This document shows, piece by piece, positions 18,557 through 28,409 of a stretch of DNA of 51,877 bases. Every line of letters begins with the position of its first letter. Position 1 is the first letter of the stretch. This DNA comes from DASYTH01 sp035942955 (GTDB lineage: Bacteria; Actinomycetota; Actinomycetes; Mycobacteriales; Pseudonocardiaceae): contig NZ_DASZCQ010000313.1 of assembly GCF_035942955.1 (NCBI RefSeq), forward strand, positions 1 to 51,877, written 5' to 3'. Below the pieces are notes generated by a model. It saw only the letters and a program-made list of their open reading frames with translations. It was not told the DNA's origin and searched no databases. A program made the position numbers and the translations under genes.

Positions 18557-18589
18557 CCCCTGACCTGCGGGAACGCCGGCGGGTCGGGG
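18557..18589 (+). terminator. Possible stem-loop after tRNA-Pro
   Basis: CCCC-T-GACC pairs with GGTC-GGGG leaving one bulged T, eight bases past the tRNA end. No T tract; weak. Confidence 0.3.
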
Positions 18590-18844
18590 AGTGGTCAGCT
18601 GGCCCGTCTCGGTTTCCATTTCAGTGAACCCGGCGCACCCCTTCGCGGCCGGTTCGGCGCAATCAGCGAATCACCGCTCGACTTTGTCCGTGGGGGAGCT
18701 CGCGCCTTGACTCGGTGGCGTTGCCTTGGCGACGGATGGTGACGGGTAGTGAGCAAATGGGCGGAGTTTTGGGGCGGAGGGTTGGGGGAGACGGGCTGCG
18801 ATCACGTTCCGTAGAGTACTTCGGCCCTAGTGGGATCTGAAATG

Positions 18845-18875
18845 CCAGGTAGAGACCTGGGGCTGCATTTTGCAG
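18845..18875. promoter_or_regulatory. Two adjacent inverted repeats upstream of the orphan response regulator
   Basis: CCAGGT/ACCTGG across AGAG (18845-18860) is followed two bases later by CTGCA/TGCAG across TTT (18863-18875). They lie in the 558-bp gap between tRNA-Pro and the regulator gene. That gap otherwise holds no gene I can support. Confidence 0.45.
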
Positions 18876-19107
18876 ATGACAATGTGTAACGCTGTTGGTG
18901 GTTGCGGCGAGTAGTCATCAAGGAGTTAGCTCCGCCTGTTCTGGAGAACGCAGCATGAGCAGCCCGGCCGCCTTCGGCACCGTTCGTGGGACGCGATTCG
19001 TTCCGGCTCGTCGTCGTGATAAGGATCTTCGGCGTCATCGGAGGGCGGTGCAGGGCGTTTCGACACGTGGACACCTGCCGGGTCCGGGGCCGGGCGAGAG
19101 AGGGAGC

Positions 19108-19803
19108 ATGCGGGCAGAAACAGCGCAGCCGCGGGAACGACACGCGGATCCGGCCATTCGGTATGGCCACGATGCCATGGCCGGCACCAATGGGTCGAGG
19201 ATCAGGCTGTTGCTGGTCGAGGATATGGACCTGTTGCGCACGGCCTTGGCCAGCCTGCTCTCCGAGGAGGCGGACATCGAGGTCGTGGCCGCGCTCAAGG
19301 ATCACACGACGTTGACCAGGGTGGCGCTGCGGCTGCGGCCGGACGTCGTGGTGATGGACGTCGACCTGTCTCGCAGCGCGGGGTTGACCACGATCCGGGA
19401 GCTGCGCGGGCGGCTGCCGCAGACCCAGATCGTGGCGTTGACCGCGGCCAAGCCGTCCGGGCTGGTGCAGCGCCTGCTCGCCGCCGACGTGCTCGGTGCG
19501 GTCGACAAGACCGCCCCGGCCGAGCGGCTGCTCGAGGCCATCCGCGGCGCCGCGGCGGGCGAGCTGGTGGTCGACGCCAGCCTTGCCGTCGCCGCGCTCG
19601 CGGTCGAGCCCAACCCGCTCACCCCGCGGGAGCTGGATGTCCTGCGCCTGGCGGCCGAGGGGGCGGCCGGTCCGGAGATCGCCAAGCGGCTGCATCTGTC
19701 GCCGGGGACGGTGCGCAACTACCTGTCCAAGGTGATCTCCAAGACCGGAGCGCGGACCAGGGTCGACGCCGTGCGCATCGCTCGTGAGGCCGGCTGGATC
19801 TAA
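19108..19803 (+). CDS. NarL/LuxR-family response regulator, orphan
   Basis: This 231-aa protein has a receiver domain with acidic pair E38/D39, phospho-acceptor D84, the switch Thr in ALTAAK (about 112) and K134. A C-terminal LuxR helix-turn-helix (LTPRELDVLRLA...GTVRNYLSKVI, about 170-225) follows, resembling DesR-type regulators. No histidine kinase is adjacent. I start at the ATG at 19108, which follows GAGAGAGGG. An in-frame ATG at 18955 with GGAG would add an Arg-rich 51-residue extension, and an ATG at 19177 would trim 23 residues. It is followed by a secreted protease gene on the same strand. Confidence 0.88.
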   Translation: MRAETAQPRERHADPAIRYGHDAMAGTNGSRIRLLLVEDMDLLRTALASLLSEEADIEVVAALKDHTTLTRVALRLRPDVVVMDVDLSRSAGLTTIRELRGRLPQTQIVALTAAKPSGLVQRLLAADVLGAVDKTAPAERLLEAIRGAAAGELVVDASLAVAALAVEPNPLTPRELDVLRLAAEGAAGPEIAKRLHLSPGTVRNYLSKVISKTGARTRVDAVRIAREAGWI

Positions 19804-19980
19804 CGGTGGAAACATCCGTCCACAGAGGACGAATGCAGTTCTTACGAATCGATTACCGGAAGCGGGAACGGTAAATCTCAACGGCCGGCGCCGACGAAAA
19901 GCAGGGTGCACCTCGATTGGCGCGCGTGCGCCGCTCGTCCAATTGGGTGACGCCACACCTGCACAAGGAGTCGATTCATC

Positions 19981-21510
19981 ATGATGAATCCGAATGGTCG
20001 AAGTCGGGTTAGACACATTGCCGCAATAGCCGCCGCGCTCACCGTGCTTGGCGGCGCGACGGCGATGGCGGCGGCCGCTCCGAACTCCGCCGGCGCCTCG
20101 GCCGGAGTGAGCGCGACGATCACCCCGCCCGGCACGACCACCGGCCCAATAGGCACGACCACGACCGGCCCGACCACCACCACGATCACCACACCCACCA
20201 CGACCACGACGATCCGGACCACCACGACCACCACGACGGTGCCGCCGCGGTGCACCGATCCCGGCCCGGCCGAGGGTGCCGAGCAGGGGCCGGACGACGA
20301 GCCCGCGGTCGCCAATTCCGGCGGATCCGCGGTCGACGACCAGCTCATCGACGTCGGCGGCCGGATCCTGGCCCTCGCCGACGCCAACGGCTACCCGGGG
20401 TTCAGCGGCGTGATCGCCGACCCGGACCAGGCCAGGCTCGGGCTGTACTGGTTGCCAGGCGAGCCGCTGCCGGCCGAGGTAGCGCAGATCGTCGCCGATC
20501 CCGGCCAGCCGATCGAGGTCGTGCGGTACGACGCGCCGTACTCCCGCGCCCACCTCGACCCGATCGCGACGGCGTTGCTGGAGAACGCGGCGCTGTCCGA
20601 CCAGATGTGCGGTTTCCTGCACACCGTCAAGGTTCTCGAGGAGGGCACCGGGCTGGTCGCCGGCGTCGAGCCGTACGACGGCTCGTTCAATCCCGGGCAG
20701 GCGCAGCAACTGCTCACCGCCGCCGCCGGGGTGCCGGTCACCGTCGACGTGAGCCCGCAGAACGTCCTGGCCGGGCGGCTGGACGACACCGCGCCGTGGT
20801 TCGCCGGCGGCCGGATCACCGCGCCCGGATTCGGCCAGTGCTCGACCGGATTCGGGATCGTGGACGCGGGAACCCGGACGCGGGAGTACATGCTGACGGC
20901 ACTGCACTGCTTCGCGCCGGGCACCCAGGTGCGCAACGGCGACGGAACCCGCATCCTCGGCCCGGTCGTCAACACCAGACCGCTGCAGGACTCGGAGCTG
21001 ATCAGCGTCGCCCAGGCGGGGACGAGCACGTTCACCGGTGGTGTCGGTGGAGTCGGCGCGGCCGAGGGCAGCGTGGTGGTCCGCAACCCGGGCCGCAACG
21101 TCCGCAACACCACGGTGGCGTGCACGTCCGGGGCGTCGACCGGAGAGAACTGCGCGCTCAACGTGATCGCCACCAACGTCAGGGAGATCCTCCGGTTCGT
21201 CCAAATAGGACCGTTCGGCCGGCGCATCGTCCGGGACGTGGTGGTCAAGGCGGGCATGGTCGACGCCACCTCGACCGTGGTCCGGCGCAACGGGCAGCTG
21301 GCGGTCGCGGTCGGCCAGGGTGACAGCGGCGGGCCGGTGCTGACCGACTCCAGCCGGGACCGGCTGGCACTCGGGATCATCTCCTCGCTCGACCCGCGCG
21401 CTCTCGTCTCGTGTGGACTGTTCGCCGCACCACGGAAGCTGTGCGCCTCGACGGTGCGCTACGCCGACATCAACGTGCTGCTCAACACCTACGTGGCCGC
21501 ACTGCGCTGA
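19981..21510 (+). CDS. Secreted chymotrypsin-like serine protease with Thr-rich linker
   Basis: This 509-aa protein has a signal peptide (basic start, hydrophobic core about 12-30, AMAAAA cleavage region), a Thr-rich linker (about 51-87) and a pro-like region (about 110-265). The catalytic domain has H309 in LTALHCF, D337 in LQDSEL and S449 in GQGDSGGPV, with paired cysteines typical of extracellular enzymes. The layout resembles the streptogrisin-type S1 proteases of actinomycetes, though the linker precedes rather than follows the pro region. Two ATGs in tandem open the gene, with AAGGAG at 19965-19970. It follows the orphan regulator, which may control it; that is inference. Confidence 0.88.
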   Translation: MMNPNGRSRVRHIAAIAAALTVLGGATAMAAAAPNSAGASAGVSATITPPGTTTGPIGTTTTGPTTTTITTPTTTTTIRTTTTTTTVPPRCTDPGPAEGAEQGPDDEPAVANSGGSAVDDQLIDVGGRILALADANGYPGFSGVIADPDQARLGLYWLPGEPLPAEVAQIVADPGQPIEVVRYDAPYSRAHLDPIATALLENAALSDQMCGFLHTVKVLEEGTGLVAGVEPYDGSFNPGQAQQLLTAAAGVPVTVDVSPQNVLAGRLDDTAPWFAGGRITAPGFGQCSTGFGIVDAGTRTREYMLTALHCFAPGTQVRNGDGTRILGPVVNTRPLQDSELISVAQAGTSTFTGGVGGVGAAEGSVVVRNPGRNVRNTTVACTSGASTGENCALNVIATNVREILRFVQIGPFGRRIVRDVVVKAGMVDATSTVVRRNGQLAVAVGQGDSGGPVLTDSSRDRLALGIISSLDPRALVSCGLFAAPRKLCASTVRYADINVLLNTYVAALR

Positions 21511-21588
21511 CGGTCCACCGGCCGCGTCGACCCTGCCGACCCACCGCGGGCCGGTAGGGTCGGCGCGGAGCGAGGAACGGGGGCGTGG

Positions 21589-21972
21589 ATGCAGCGACTG
21601 AACATCTCGTCCGGTGGGGCGTTCGAGGCGGTGTACGGGTACAGCCGCGCCGTGCGGGTGGGGGAGCACATCCACGTGTCCGGCACGACGGCGCGCGATC
21701 CGTACCTCGACGGATGCGACGCGTACCAGCAGTCCAAGGCGATTCTGGAGATCATCGAGCTGGCCCTTGCCGACGCCGGGTCGAGCCTGGAGGCGGTCGT
21801 GCGGACGGTGGCCTACGTGACCGACATGGCCGACGCCGCGCTGGTCGCAAGGGCGCACCGGGAGGCGTTCGGCGACGTGCTGCCGGCGGCGACCCTGGTC
21901 GGGGTGTCGGCGCTGATCGATCCGCGGATGAGGGTGGAGATCGAGGCCTACGCGATCGAGCCCGCGGCGTAG
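21589..21972 (+). CDS. RidA/YjgF/UK114-family protein, second copy, catalytic Arg absent
   Basis: This 127-aa protein has the Rid fold (HIHVSGTTARDP, VAYVTDMADA and RVEIEAYAIEP segments). The stretch that aligns with the P-A-R-S of RidA reads P-A-A-T, so the deaminase arginine is missing, as in the copy at 15032. The ATG at 21589 follows a GAGGA-like site. Its last 25 bp overlap the convergent gene on the minus strand. Proteins of this length with this N-terminus are common in actinomycetes and lack a defined substrate. Confidence 0.87.
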   Translation: MQRLNISSGGAFEAVYGYSRAVRVGEHIHVSGTTARDPYLDGCDAYQQSKAILEIIELALADAGSSLEAVVRTVAYVTDMADAALVARAHREAFGDVLPAATLVGVSALIDPRMRVEIEAYAIEPAA

Positions 21973-22880
21973 CGGTCCGGCTCGGGCGACCAGTCCCGGG
22001 CGCGGGTCAGCTCGATCCTGTTCTCGTCGTGCACGGTGAGCAGCGTGCCGTCCGCGCCGGCCACGGAGAAACCGAGCGGGCGCCCGGCGATCGCGATCTC
22101 GTCGGCCACGGCCATGGTGGTCAGGTCCACGACGCAGATCCGGCCGTTCTCGCCGCTCCACGACGCGTAGCCGCCCGGCAGCAGCTGGACGTCCATCCCG
22201 CCCAGGTCGTGCTCGCCGACCGGCGACCAGGCCAGCCGGCCGAGCACGGCTCCACCCGGCCAGGAGACCCGCACCAGGTCGTCGCGGCCGGGGGCGAGAA
22301 ACCAGTCTCCGGCCGGGCCGAACAGCGCGGGGCCGCGGTCGTCGCAGGGCAGCCGCTCGGTCCGGACGGCGACCCCGTCGAACGAGACGAGCCAGGACCG
22401 CGCGCCGTCGCGGCCCGCGGCGATCCACAGCACCATGGAGTCGCTGGCGGGATGATCGAACAGCAGGGTGCCGGAGTCCCCGAACGGGTCCGGCACCAGG
22501 GCCCGGTGCACGGCCGACCCGGTCCAGACCTCCACCGCCACCTCGGGTCCGGAGCTGGCGGCGAACCACAGGTCGCGGGCGGGGGAGCGCCAGCGGCAGG
22601 CGCCCTCGCCGGTCACCGCCGCCGAGCGGGGCGCGTCCGGGCTGCCGATCCGCAGCTCACCGCCCGAGATCCAGGCCCAGGAGGCGCCGTCGTCGGCCAG
22701 CGCGACGTCGACGAGGTCGTCGCCGAGCTCGACCCGGTCGAGGATCTCCAGCGCGCCGCTCAGGACGGTGGCCGAGCCCTGCTCCGCGGCGGCGACGAAG
22801 CCGCCGCGCCAGGTCCGCACGTGATAGGGGCGATGGTCGAGGGTGACCGTCGCACTCGAAAACACCTCACGTATCGACAC
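21948..22880 (-). CDS. Hypothetical protein, possible beta-propeller
   Basis: This 310-aa protein has no signal peptide or membrane segment. It is built from repeated short beta-rich blocks (for example ASWAWISGGELRIG, SWLVSFDGVAVRTE, YASWSGENGRICVVDL) of roughly 40-45 residues with Trp at strand ends, which suggests a WD40-like or similar propeller. I do not recognise the family. The GTG start has an AGGAGG site ten bases upstream (22891-22896). It is divergent from tig. Confidence 0.65.
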   Translation of the reverse strand: MSIREVFSSATVTLDHRPYHVRTWRGGFVAAAEQGSATVLSGALEILDRVELGDDLVDVALADDGASWAWISGGELRIGSPDAPRSAAVTGEGACRWRSPARDLWFAASSGPEVAVEVWTGSAVHRALVPDPFGDSGTLLFDHPASDSMVLWIAAGRDGARSWLVSFDGVAVRTERLPCDDRGPALFGPAGDWFLAPGRDDLVRVSWPGGAVLGRLAWSPVGEHDLGGMDVQLLPGGYASWSGENGRICVVDLTTMAVADEIAIAGRPLGFSVAGADGTLLTVHDENRIELTRARDWSPEPDRYAAGSIA

Positions 22881-22895
22881 GCGGGACGAGCCTCC

Positions 22896-22926
22896 TTGGT
22901 CCGGGCCGGGCGGGCCAGCCTAGACT
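22896..22926 (+). promoter_or_regulatory. Promoter of tig
   Basis: TTGGTC (22896-22901) and TAGACT (22921-22926) are separated by 19 bases. Transcription would start about 60 bases before the TTG start of tig. Confidence 0.45.
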
Positions 22927-22994
22927 CAATGTTCGTCCCGCGGACCGTATCCCGTCGGGTCATCACCCATGCACTTCCGCACGAGGAGATCACG

Positions 22995-24410
22995 TTGAAG
23001 AGCACCGTCGAGCACCTCAGCCCGACGCGGGTCCGGATCAACGTCGAGGTGCCGTTCGACGAGCTCAAACCGAACTTCGACCGCGCCTACCGCAAGCTCG
23101 CGCAGCAGATCCGCATCCCCGGCTTCCGCCCGGGCAAGGCGCCGGCCAGGGTCATCGAGTCCCGCATCGGCCGCGCGCCCATCCTCGACGAGGTGGTCAA
23201 CGAGGCCATCCCGACCAAGTACATGGAGGCGGTCACCACCAGCGAGCTGCGCGCCATCGGCCGCCCGGACATCGAGGTCACCAAGATCGAGGACGGCGAC
23301 CACGTGGCGTTCACCGCCGAGGTGGACATCCGGCCCGACATCGACCTCCCGGACTTCGGCGACCTGTCCGTCGCGGTCGACGAGGTCGAGGTCACCGAGG
23401 AGGAGGTGCTCGAGCAGCTCGACGAGCTGCGGGCCCGGTTCGGCACGCTGACCGGCGCCAACCGCCCGGCCCAGACCGGCGACTTCGTCTCGGTCGACCT
23501 CACCGCCACGGTCGACGGCGAGGAGGTCGAGGACGCCAAGACCACCGGCCTGTCCTACGAGGTGGGCTCCGGCAACCTGGTCGAGGGCATCGACGAGGCG
23601 ATCGTCGGCGCCGAGGCGGGGGAGTCGCGCACGTTCACCACCAAGCTGCTCGCCGGCGAGCACGCCGGGAAGGACGCCGAGGTCACGGTCACCGTGCAGT
23701 CGGTCAAGGTGCGCGAGCTGCCCGAGGCCGACGACGAGTTCGCCGGGATGGCCAGCGAGTTCGACACCATCGACGAGCTCATGGCCGACCTGCGCGAGCG
23801 GCTGCGCCGGGTCAAGCGCATGCAGCAGGGCGTGCAGGCCAGGGACAAGGTGCTCGAGGCGCTGCTTGAGCGCACCGAGGTGCCGCTGCCCGAGGCGGTC
23901 CTCGAGGCCGAGGTCGAGTCCCGCAAGCACGACGCGGTGCACGCGTTCGACCACGACGAGGAGCGCCTCGCCGAGTTTCTCAAGTCGCAGGACAAGACCA
24001 CCGAGGAGTTCGACGCCGAGGTGCGCGCCGACGCGGAGCGGTCGGTCAAGACGCAGCTCGTGCTGGACTCCATCGCGGAGAAGGAGAACGTCGGGGTCAA
24101 CGACAACGAGCTGACCGAACGGATCATCTACCAGGCCCAGCGGTTCGGCATCAGCCCGGACGAGTACGTCAAGCGGGCCCAGGAGTCCGGGCAGCTCGGC
24201 GCCATCTTTGCCGATGTCCGCCGGGGAAAGGCGCTGGCCACGGTCGTGCGCCGGGCCACGGTGACCGACGCGGCCGGCAACGCCGTCGACCTCGAGGAGC
24301 TGTTCGGCCGGGTCGAGGAGCCGGCGGAGCAGCCCCCGGTTGAGGAGGCGCCGGCCGCCGAGATCGCCGAGGACGAGGCCGCGGTGGGTGAGGGTGCGGC
24401 CAACAAGTAG
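22995..24410 (+). CDS. tig: Trigger factor, ribosome-associated chaperone and peptidyl-prolyl isomerase
   Basis: This 471-aa chaperone binds nascent chains at the ribosomal exit tunnel. The N-terminal ribosome-binding domain has the signature GFRPGKAP (about residues 44-51). The FKBP-type PPIase domain spans about 155-245 and the helical C-terminal domain ends in an acidic Glu/Ala-rich tail. The start is a TTG, eight bases after GAGGA; it yields the family N-terminus MKSTVEHLSPTRV. An in-frame ATG at 22929 would add 22 residues unlike the family. It precedes clpP1 as in other actinobacteria. Confidence 0.96.
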   Translation: MKSTVEHLSPTRVRINVEVPFDELKPNFDRAYRKLAQQIRIPGFRPGKAPARVIESRIGRAPILDEVVNEAIPTKYMEAVTTSELRAIGRPDIEVTKIEDGDHVAFTAEVDIRPDIDLPDFGDLSVAVDEVEVTEEEVLEQLDELRARFGTLTGANRPAQTGDFVSVDLTATVDGEEVEDAKTTGLSYEVGSGNLVEGIDEAIVGAEAGESRTFTTKLLAGEHAGKDAEVTVTVQSVKVRELPEADDEFAGMASEFDTIDELMADLRERLRRVKRMQQGVQARDKVLEALLERTEVPLPEAVLEAEVESRKHDAVHAFDHDEERLAEFLKSQDKTTEEFDAEVRADAERSVKTQLVLDSIAEKENVGVNDNELTERIIYQAQRFGISPDEYVKRAQESGQLGAIFADVRRGKALATVVRRATVTDAAGNAVDLEELFGRVEEPAEQPPVEEAPAAEIAEDEAAVGEGAANK

Positions 24411-24517
24411 TGACGCTCTGAGCGAACGGGGCTGGTGTCGACCACTCGGCGCCGTCCACCTTAGTTAATGTCGATTGCGTGACATCAGCGCAGGAACCTG
24501 GGAGAAGGCAGACAAAC

Positions 24518-25126
24518 GTGGGTGCGCACCTCGCCCCGGTGATGCGGTCGGCGACCGCGGGGCTGACCTTGAACGACTCGGTGTACGAGCGGCTGCTCAG
24601 GGAGCGCATCGTCTTCCTCGGCTCCGAGGTCGACGACGAGATCGCCAACCGGATCACCGCGCAGCTGCTGCTGCTGGCGGCCGAGGATCCGGAGAAGGAC
24701 ATCACCTTCTACATCAACTCGCCGGGCGGCTCGGTCACCGCCGGCATGGCGATCTACGACACGATGCAGCTCGTCGAGCCCGACGTGCAGACCTGGGCGA
24801 TGGGCCTGGCCGCGTCGATGGGCCAGTTCCTACTCTCCTCCGGCACGCCCGGCAAGCGTTACGCCCTGCCGCATGCGCGGATCATGATGCACCAGCCCTC
24901 CGCCGGCATCGGGGGCACCGCGTCGGACATCGCCATCCGGGCCGAGGTCTACGCGAAGTGGAAGCTGGAGATGGCCCAGATCACCGCGCAGCAGACCGGT
25001 CAGCCGCTCGAGAAGGTCACCGCGGACGCCGACCGCGACGCCTGGTTCACCGCGGAGGAGGCCCGTGAGTACGGCTTCATCGACCACGTGGTCACCCGGG
25101 CGAACCAGACCCCCAACAGCAACTGA
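24518..25126 (+). CDS. clpP1: ATP-dependent Clp protease proteolytic subunit 1
   Basis: This 202-aa serine peptidase forms the mixed ClpP1P2 tetradecamer of actinobacteria. The triad is S100 in GLAASMGQ, H125 in MMHQP and an Asp in the DADRDAWF segment. I start at the GTG at 24518, which has GGAGAAGG at 24501-24508 and gives a length close to mycobacterial ClpP1. A GTG at 24479 is in frame but has no ribosome binding site. clpP2 follows after 26 bp, so the two are cotranscribed. Confidence 0.95.
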   Translation: MGAHLAPVMRSATAGLTLNDSVYERLLRERIVFLGSEVDDEIANRITAQLLLLAAEDPEKDITFYINSPGGSVTAGMAIYDTMQLVEPDVQTWAMGLAASMGQFLLSSGTPGKRYALPHARIMMHQPSAGIGGTASDIAIRAEVYAKWKLEMAQITAQQTGQPLEKVTADADRDAWFTAEEAREYGFIDHVVTRANQTPNSN

Positions 25127-25152
25127 CGGCCAGTACCGACAGGAGATCTCCC

Positions 25153-25785
25153 GTGAGCGACCTTCACCTCCCGCAGTCCCGGTACGTGCTGCCGTCCTTC
25201 GTCGAGCGGACCAGCTACGGGGTCAAGGAGTCCAACCCCTACAACAAGCTGTTCGAGGAGCGGATCATCTTCGTCGGCGTGCAAATCGACGACGCCTCCG
25301 CCAACGACGTGATGGCCCAGCTGCTCTACCTGGAGTCGGTCGACCCGGACCGGGACATCATCATGTACATCAACTCGCCGGGCGGCTCGTTCACCTCGCT
25401 CATGGCGATCTACGACACGATGCAGTTCGCCCGGCCCGACGTGCAGACCTACTGCCTCGGCCAGGCCGCCTCCGCGGCCGCGGTGCTGCTGTCCGCCGGC
25501 ACCCCCGGCAAGCGGTACGCGCTGCCCAACTCCCGGATCCTGATCCACCAGCCGTCCATGGAGGGCGCCTACGGCCAGGTGTCCGACCTGGAGATCCAGG
25601 CCAACGAGATCCAGCGGGTCCGCCGGCTCATGGAGTCCACGCTTGCCAGGCACACCAACAAGTCGCCCGACGAGATCCGCGCCGACATCGAGCGGGACAA
25701 GATCCTGACCGCCGAGGAGGCGAAGGAGTACGGGATCGTCGACGAAGTGCTGGCGTACCGGAAGCTGTCCGCGGTGAAGAACTGA
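25153..25785 (+). CDS. clpP2: ATP-dependent Clp protease proteolytic subunit 2
   Basis: This 210-aa subunit partners ClpP1; in mycobacteria the ATPases dock on the ClpP2 face. The triad is S107 in GQAASAAA, H132 in ILIHQP and an Asp in DIERDKIL. The GTG start has AGGAG seven bases upstream. It is separated from clpX by 544 bp that carry repeats and no gene, a wider gap than usual for a clpP-clpX pair, though clpX also lies a few genes away in M. tuberculosis. Confidence 0.96.
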   Translation: MSDLHLPQSRYVLPSFVERTSYGVKESNPYNKLFEERIIFVGVQIDDASANDVMAQLLYLESVDPDRDIIMYINSPGGSFTSLMAIYDTMQFARPDVQTYCLGQAASAAAVLLSAGTPGKRYALPNSRILIHQPSMEGAYGQVSDLEIQANEIQRVRRLMESTLARHTNKSPDEIRADIERDKILTAEEAKEYGIVDEVLAYRKLSAVKN

Positions 25786-25861
25786 TCTCCCCGGGCTGGT
25801 GGTCGGCATGAAGCGTGCGGAATGCCGGGCGAGGGAGTTGGCCCATCGCGACGAGGGGCGT

Positions 25862-26000
25862 GAGCGGAGCTTGCGGAGCGAACCATCCGATGCTCCTGCG
25901 GCTCCGAGGAACGAGGAGACGCAGGCTTGGCGGAGCCTGCGGAGCGAACCATCCGATGCTCAGGCTTGGCGGAGCTTGCGGAGTGAACCATTCAATACTC
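25862..26000. repeat. Three copies of a 33-bp GGAGC-TGCGGAG repeat between clpP2 and clpX
   Basis: Copies at 25862-25895, 25929-25961 and 25968-26000 share the order GCGGAGCYTGCGGAG, then a GAACCAT block, then a RTRCTC end. They are interleaved with CCGAGGAACGAGGAG units. The rest of 25786-26329 shows no gene; a small CCCGC-TGA-GCGGG hairpin lies at 26179-26191. A related word, GTGAGCGGAGCTTGCG, is found at the valS-folC junction. Confidence 0.75.
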
Positions 26001-26329
26001 CGGCCCCTCCGAGGAACGAGGAGAGGCCGGCTTGGCCGAGGAACGAGGTCTGCCCGAGGAGCGGTCCGGTGGCCCAGCACCTGAGGCGACCCACGACCAC
26101 GGCCAACTCTCCCGAGCTGGAGGGCACGGCATGAAACCACCTGATCGGCCTAATCCGGCCACTCGCCGCTCAGGTTCTCCCGCTGAGCGGGGGTTGGCAG
26201 GTACCGTCAAGGGCAACGGGCACTACTGGGCCTTCAGAGTTCTGAGCGACACTGGAGCTCGGAGGTCAAGCCCGGCCATACAGCCAGGCGTGCTCCCCGG
26301 CACGCCGGAGGGGACAGAGGTCAGCGGTC

Positions 26330-27628
<1,299 letters not shown>

Positions 27629-27678
27629 GGGGAGTGTGCTCGCGGAAAGCGCTCGCCAAAGTACGCAGATTTGTGTTT

Positions 27679-27697
27679 CTGGGGGCCAAGCCCCCAG
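27679..27697 (+). terminator. Strong stem-loop after clpX
   Basis: CTGGGGGC and GCCCCCAG pair perfectly across CAA, 50 bp past the clpX stop. A second GC-rich inverted repeat follows (about 27708-27730). There is no T tract downstream, as is common in actinomycetes. Confidence 0.6.
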
Positions 27698-27776
27698 ACC
27701 CCCGGCCGGGGACTCCGCCCCCGGACCCCCGACGGTCCTGCAGCCGACCGAGCCCCGCGCGTGGTAGGCATTTGCC

Positions 27777-28409
27777 ATGGCGTCGTCCGACCGAGCCGAG
27801 GTTATCTCGCGTGCGGACTTGCCCTATGTGCTGCTCGTACACGGGCATACGGGGTCGGGACCGCGGCATTGGCAGAGCTGGCTGGCCGGGGAGCTGGGGC
27901 GGGCCGGTGGGATCGTCGACGTTCCGCAGTTCGCTGAGCCCGATCATCCCAACCTCGAGGTGTGGCTGAGCGAGCTGACCCATCACTTGGAGGCCGCGCC
28001 CGATGCGACCGAGCGGGTGGTTCTGGCCCACTCGTGCGGGGCGCTGCTGTGGCTGCACCATGCGGCTCGGCTGGCGGGTGCGCATGAGGAGGCGCGGCTG
28101 CGGTTCGACCGGGTGTTGTTGGTGGCGCCGCCGGGGCCGAGGTGGCATGAGCCGGACGTGCACGGGTTCACCCCGGTGCCGCTCGACGCCGGTGGGGTGC
28201 GGCGGGCGGCGGCGTGGACTCAGCTGGTGGTCGGGGACAACGACGAGGCGTGCTCGGTGGACGAGGCCGTGGACATGGCGGCGGCGTTGAAGATCGATCT
28301 TGACGTGATCCCGGGTGGGGCGCACCTGGACGCCGAGGCGGGTTACGGGCCCTGGCCGGCGGTGCTGGATTGGATGTCCGATCGGCATACGCGATTGGTG
28401 CCGGCGTAG
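27777..28409 (+). CDS. RBBP9/YdeN-type alpha/beta hydrolase
   Basis: This 210-aa serine hydrolase has an early LLVHGHTGSGPRHWQSWL segment, the nucleophile in AHSCGAL (about residues 81-87), an Asp in VGDNDEACS and the catalytic His in GGAHLDAEAGYG. These are the features of the small RBBP9/YdeN (DUF1234-like) esterases, whose substrates are unknown. It starts at an ATG. Its last 67 bp overlap the 3' end of fdhD on the other strand, an unusually long convergent overlap. Confidence 0.85.
   Translation: MASSDRAEVISRADLPYVLLVHGHTGSGPRHWQSWLAGELGRAGGIVDVPQFAEPDHPNLEVWLSELTHHLEAAPDATERVVLAHSCGALLWLHHAARLAGAHEEARLRFDRVLLVAPPGPRWHEPDVHGFTPVPLDAGGVRRAAAWTQLVVGDNDEACSVDEAVDMAAALKIDLDVIPGGAHLDAEAGYGPWPAVLDWMSDRHTRLVPA

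Noticed and set aside
18802..22569. A 1255-codon open frame on the minus strand
   Set aside because: It is antisense to the response regulator, the S1 protease and the Rid gene, all of which show real motifs. Its own translation is low complexity.
22929..22995. An upstream ATG start for trigger factor
   Set aside because: It would add 22 residues unlike the family, while the TTG at 22995 has a ribosome binding site and gives the conserved N-terminus.
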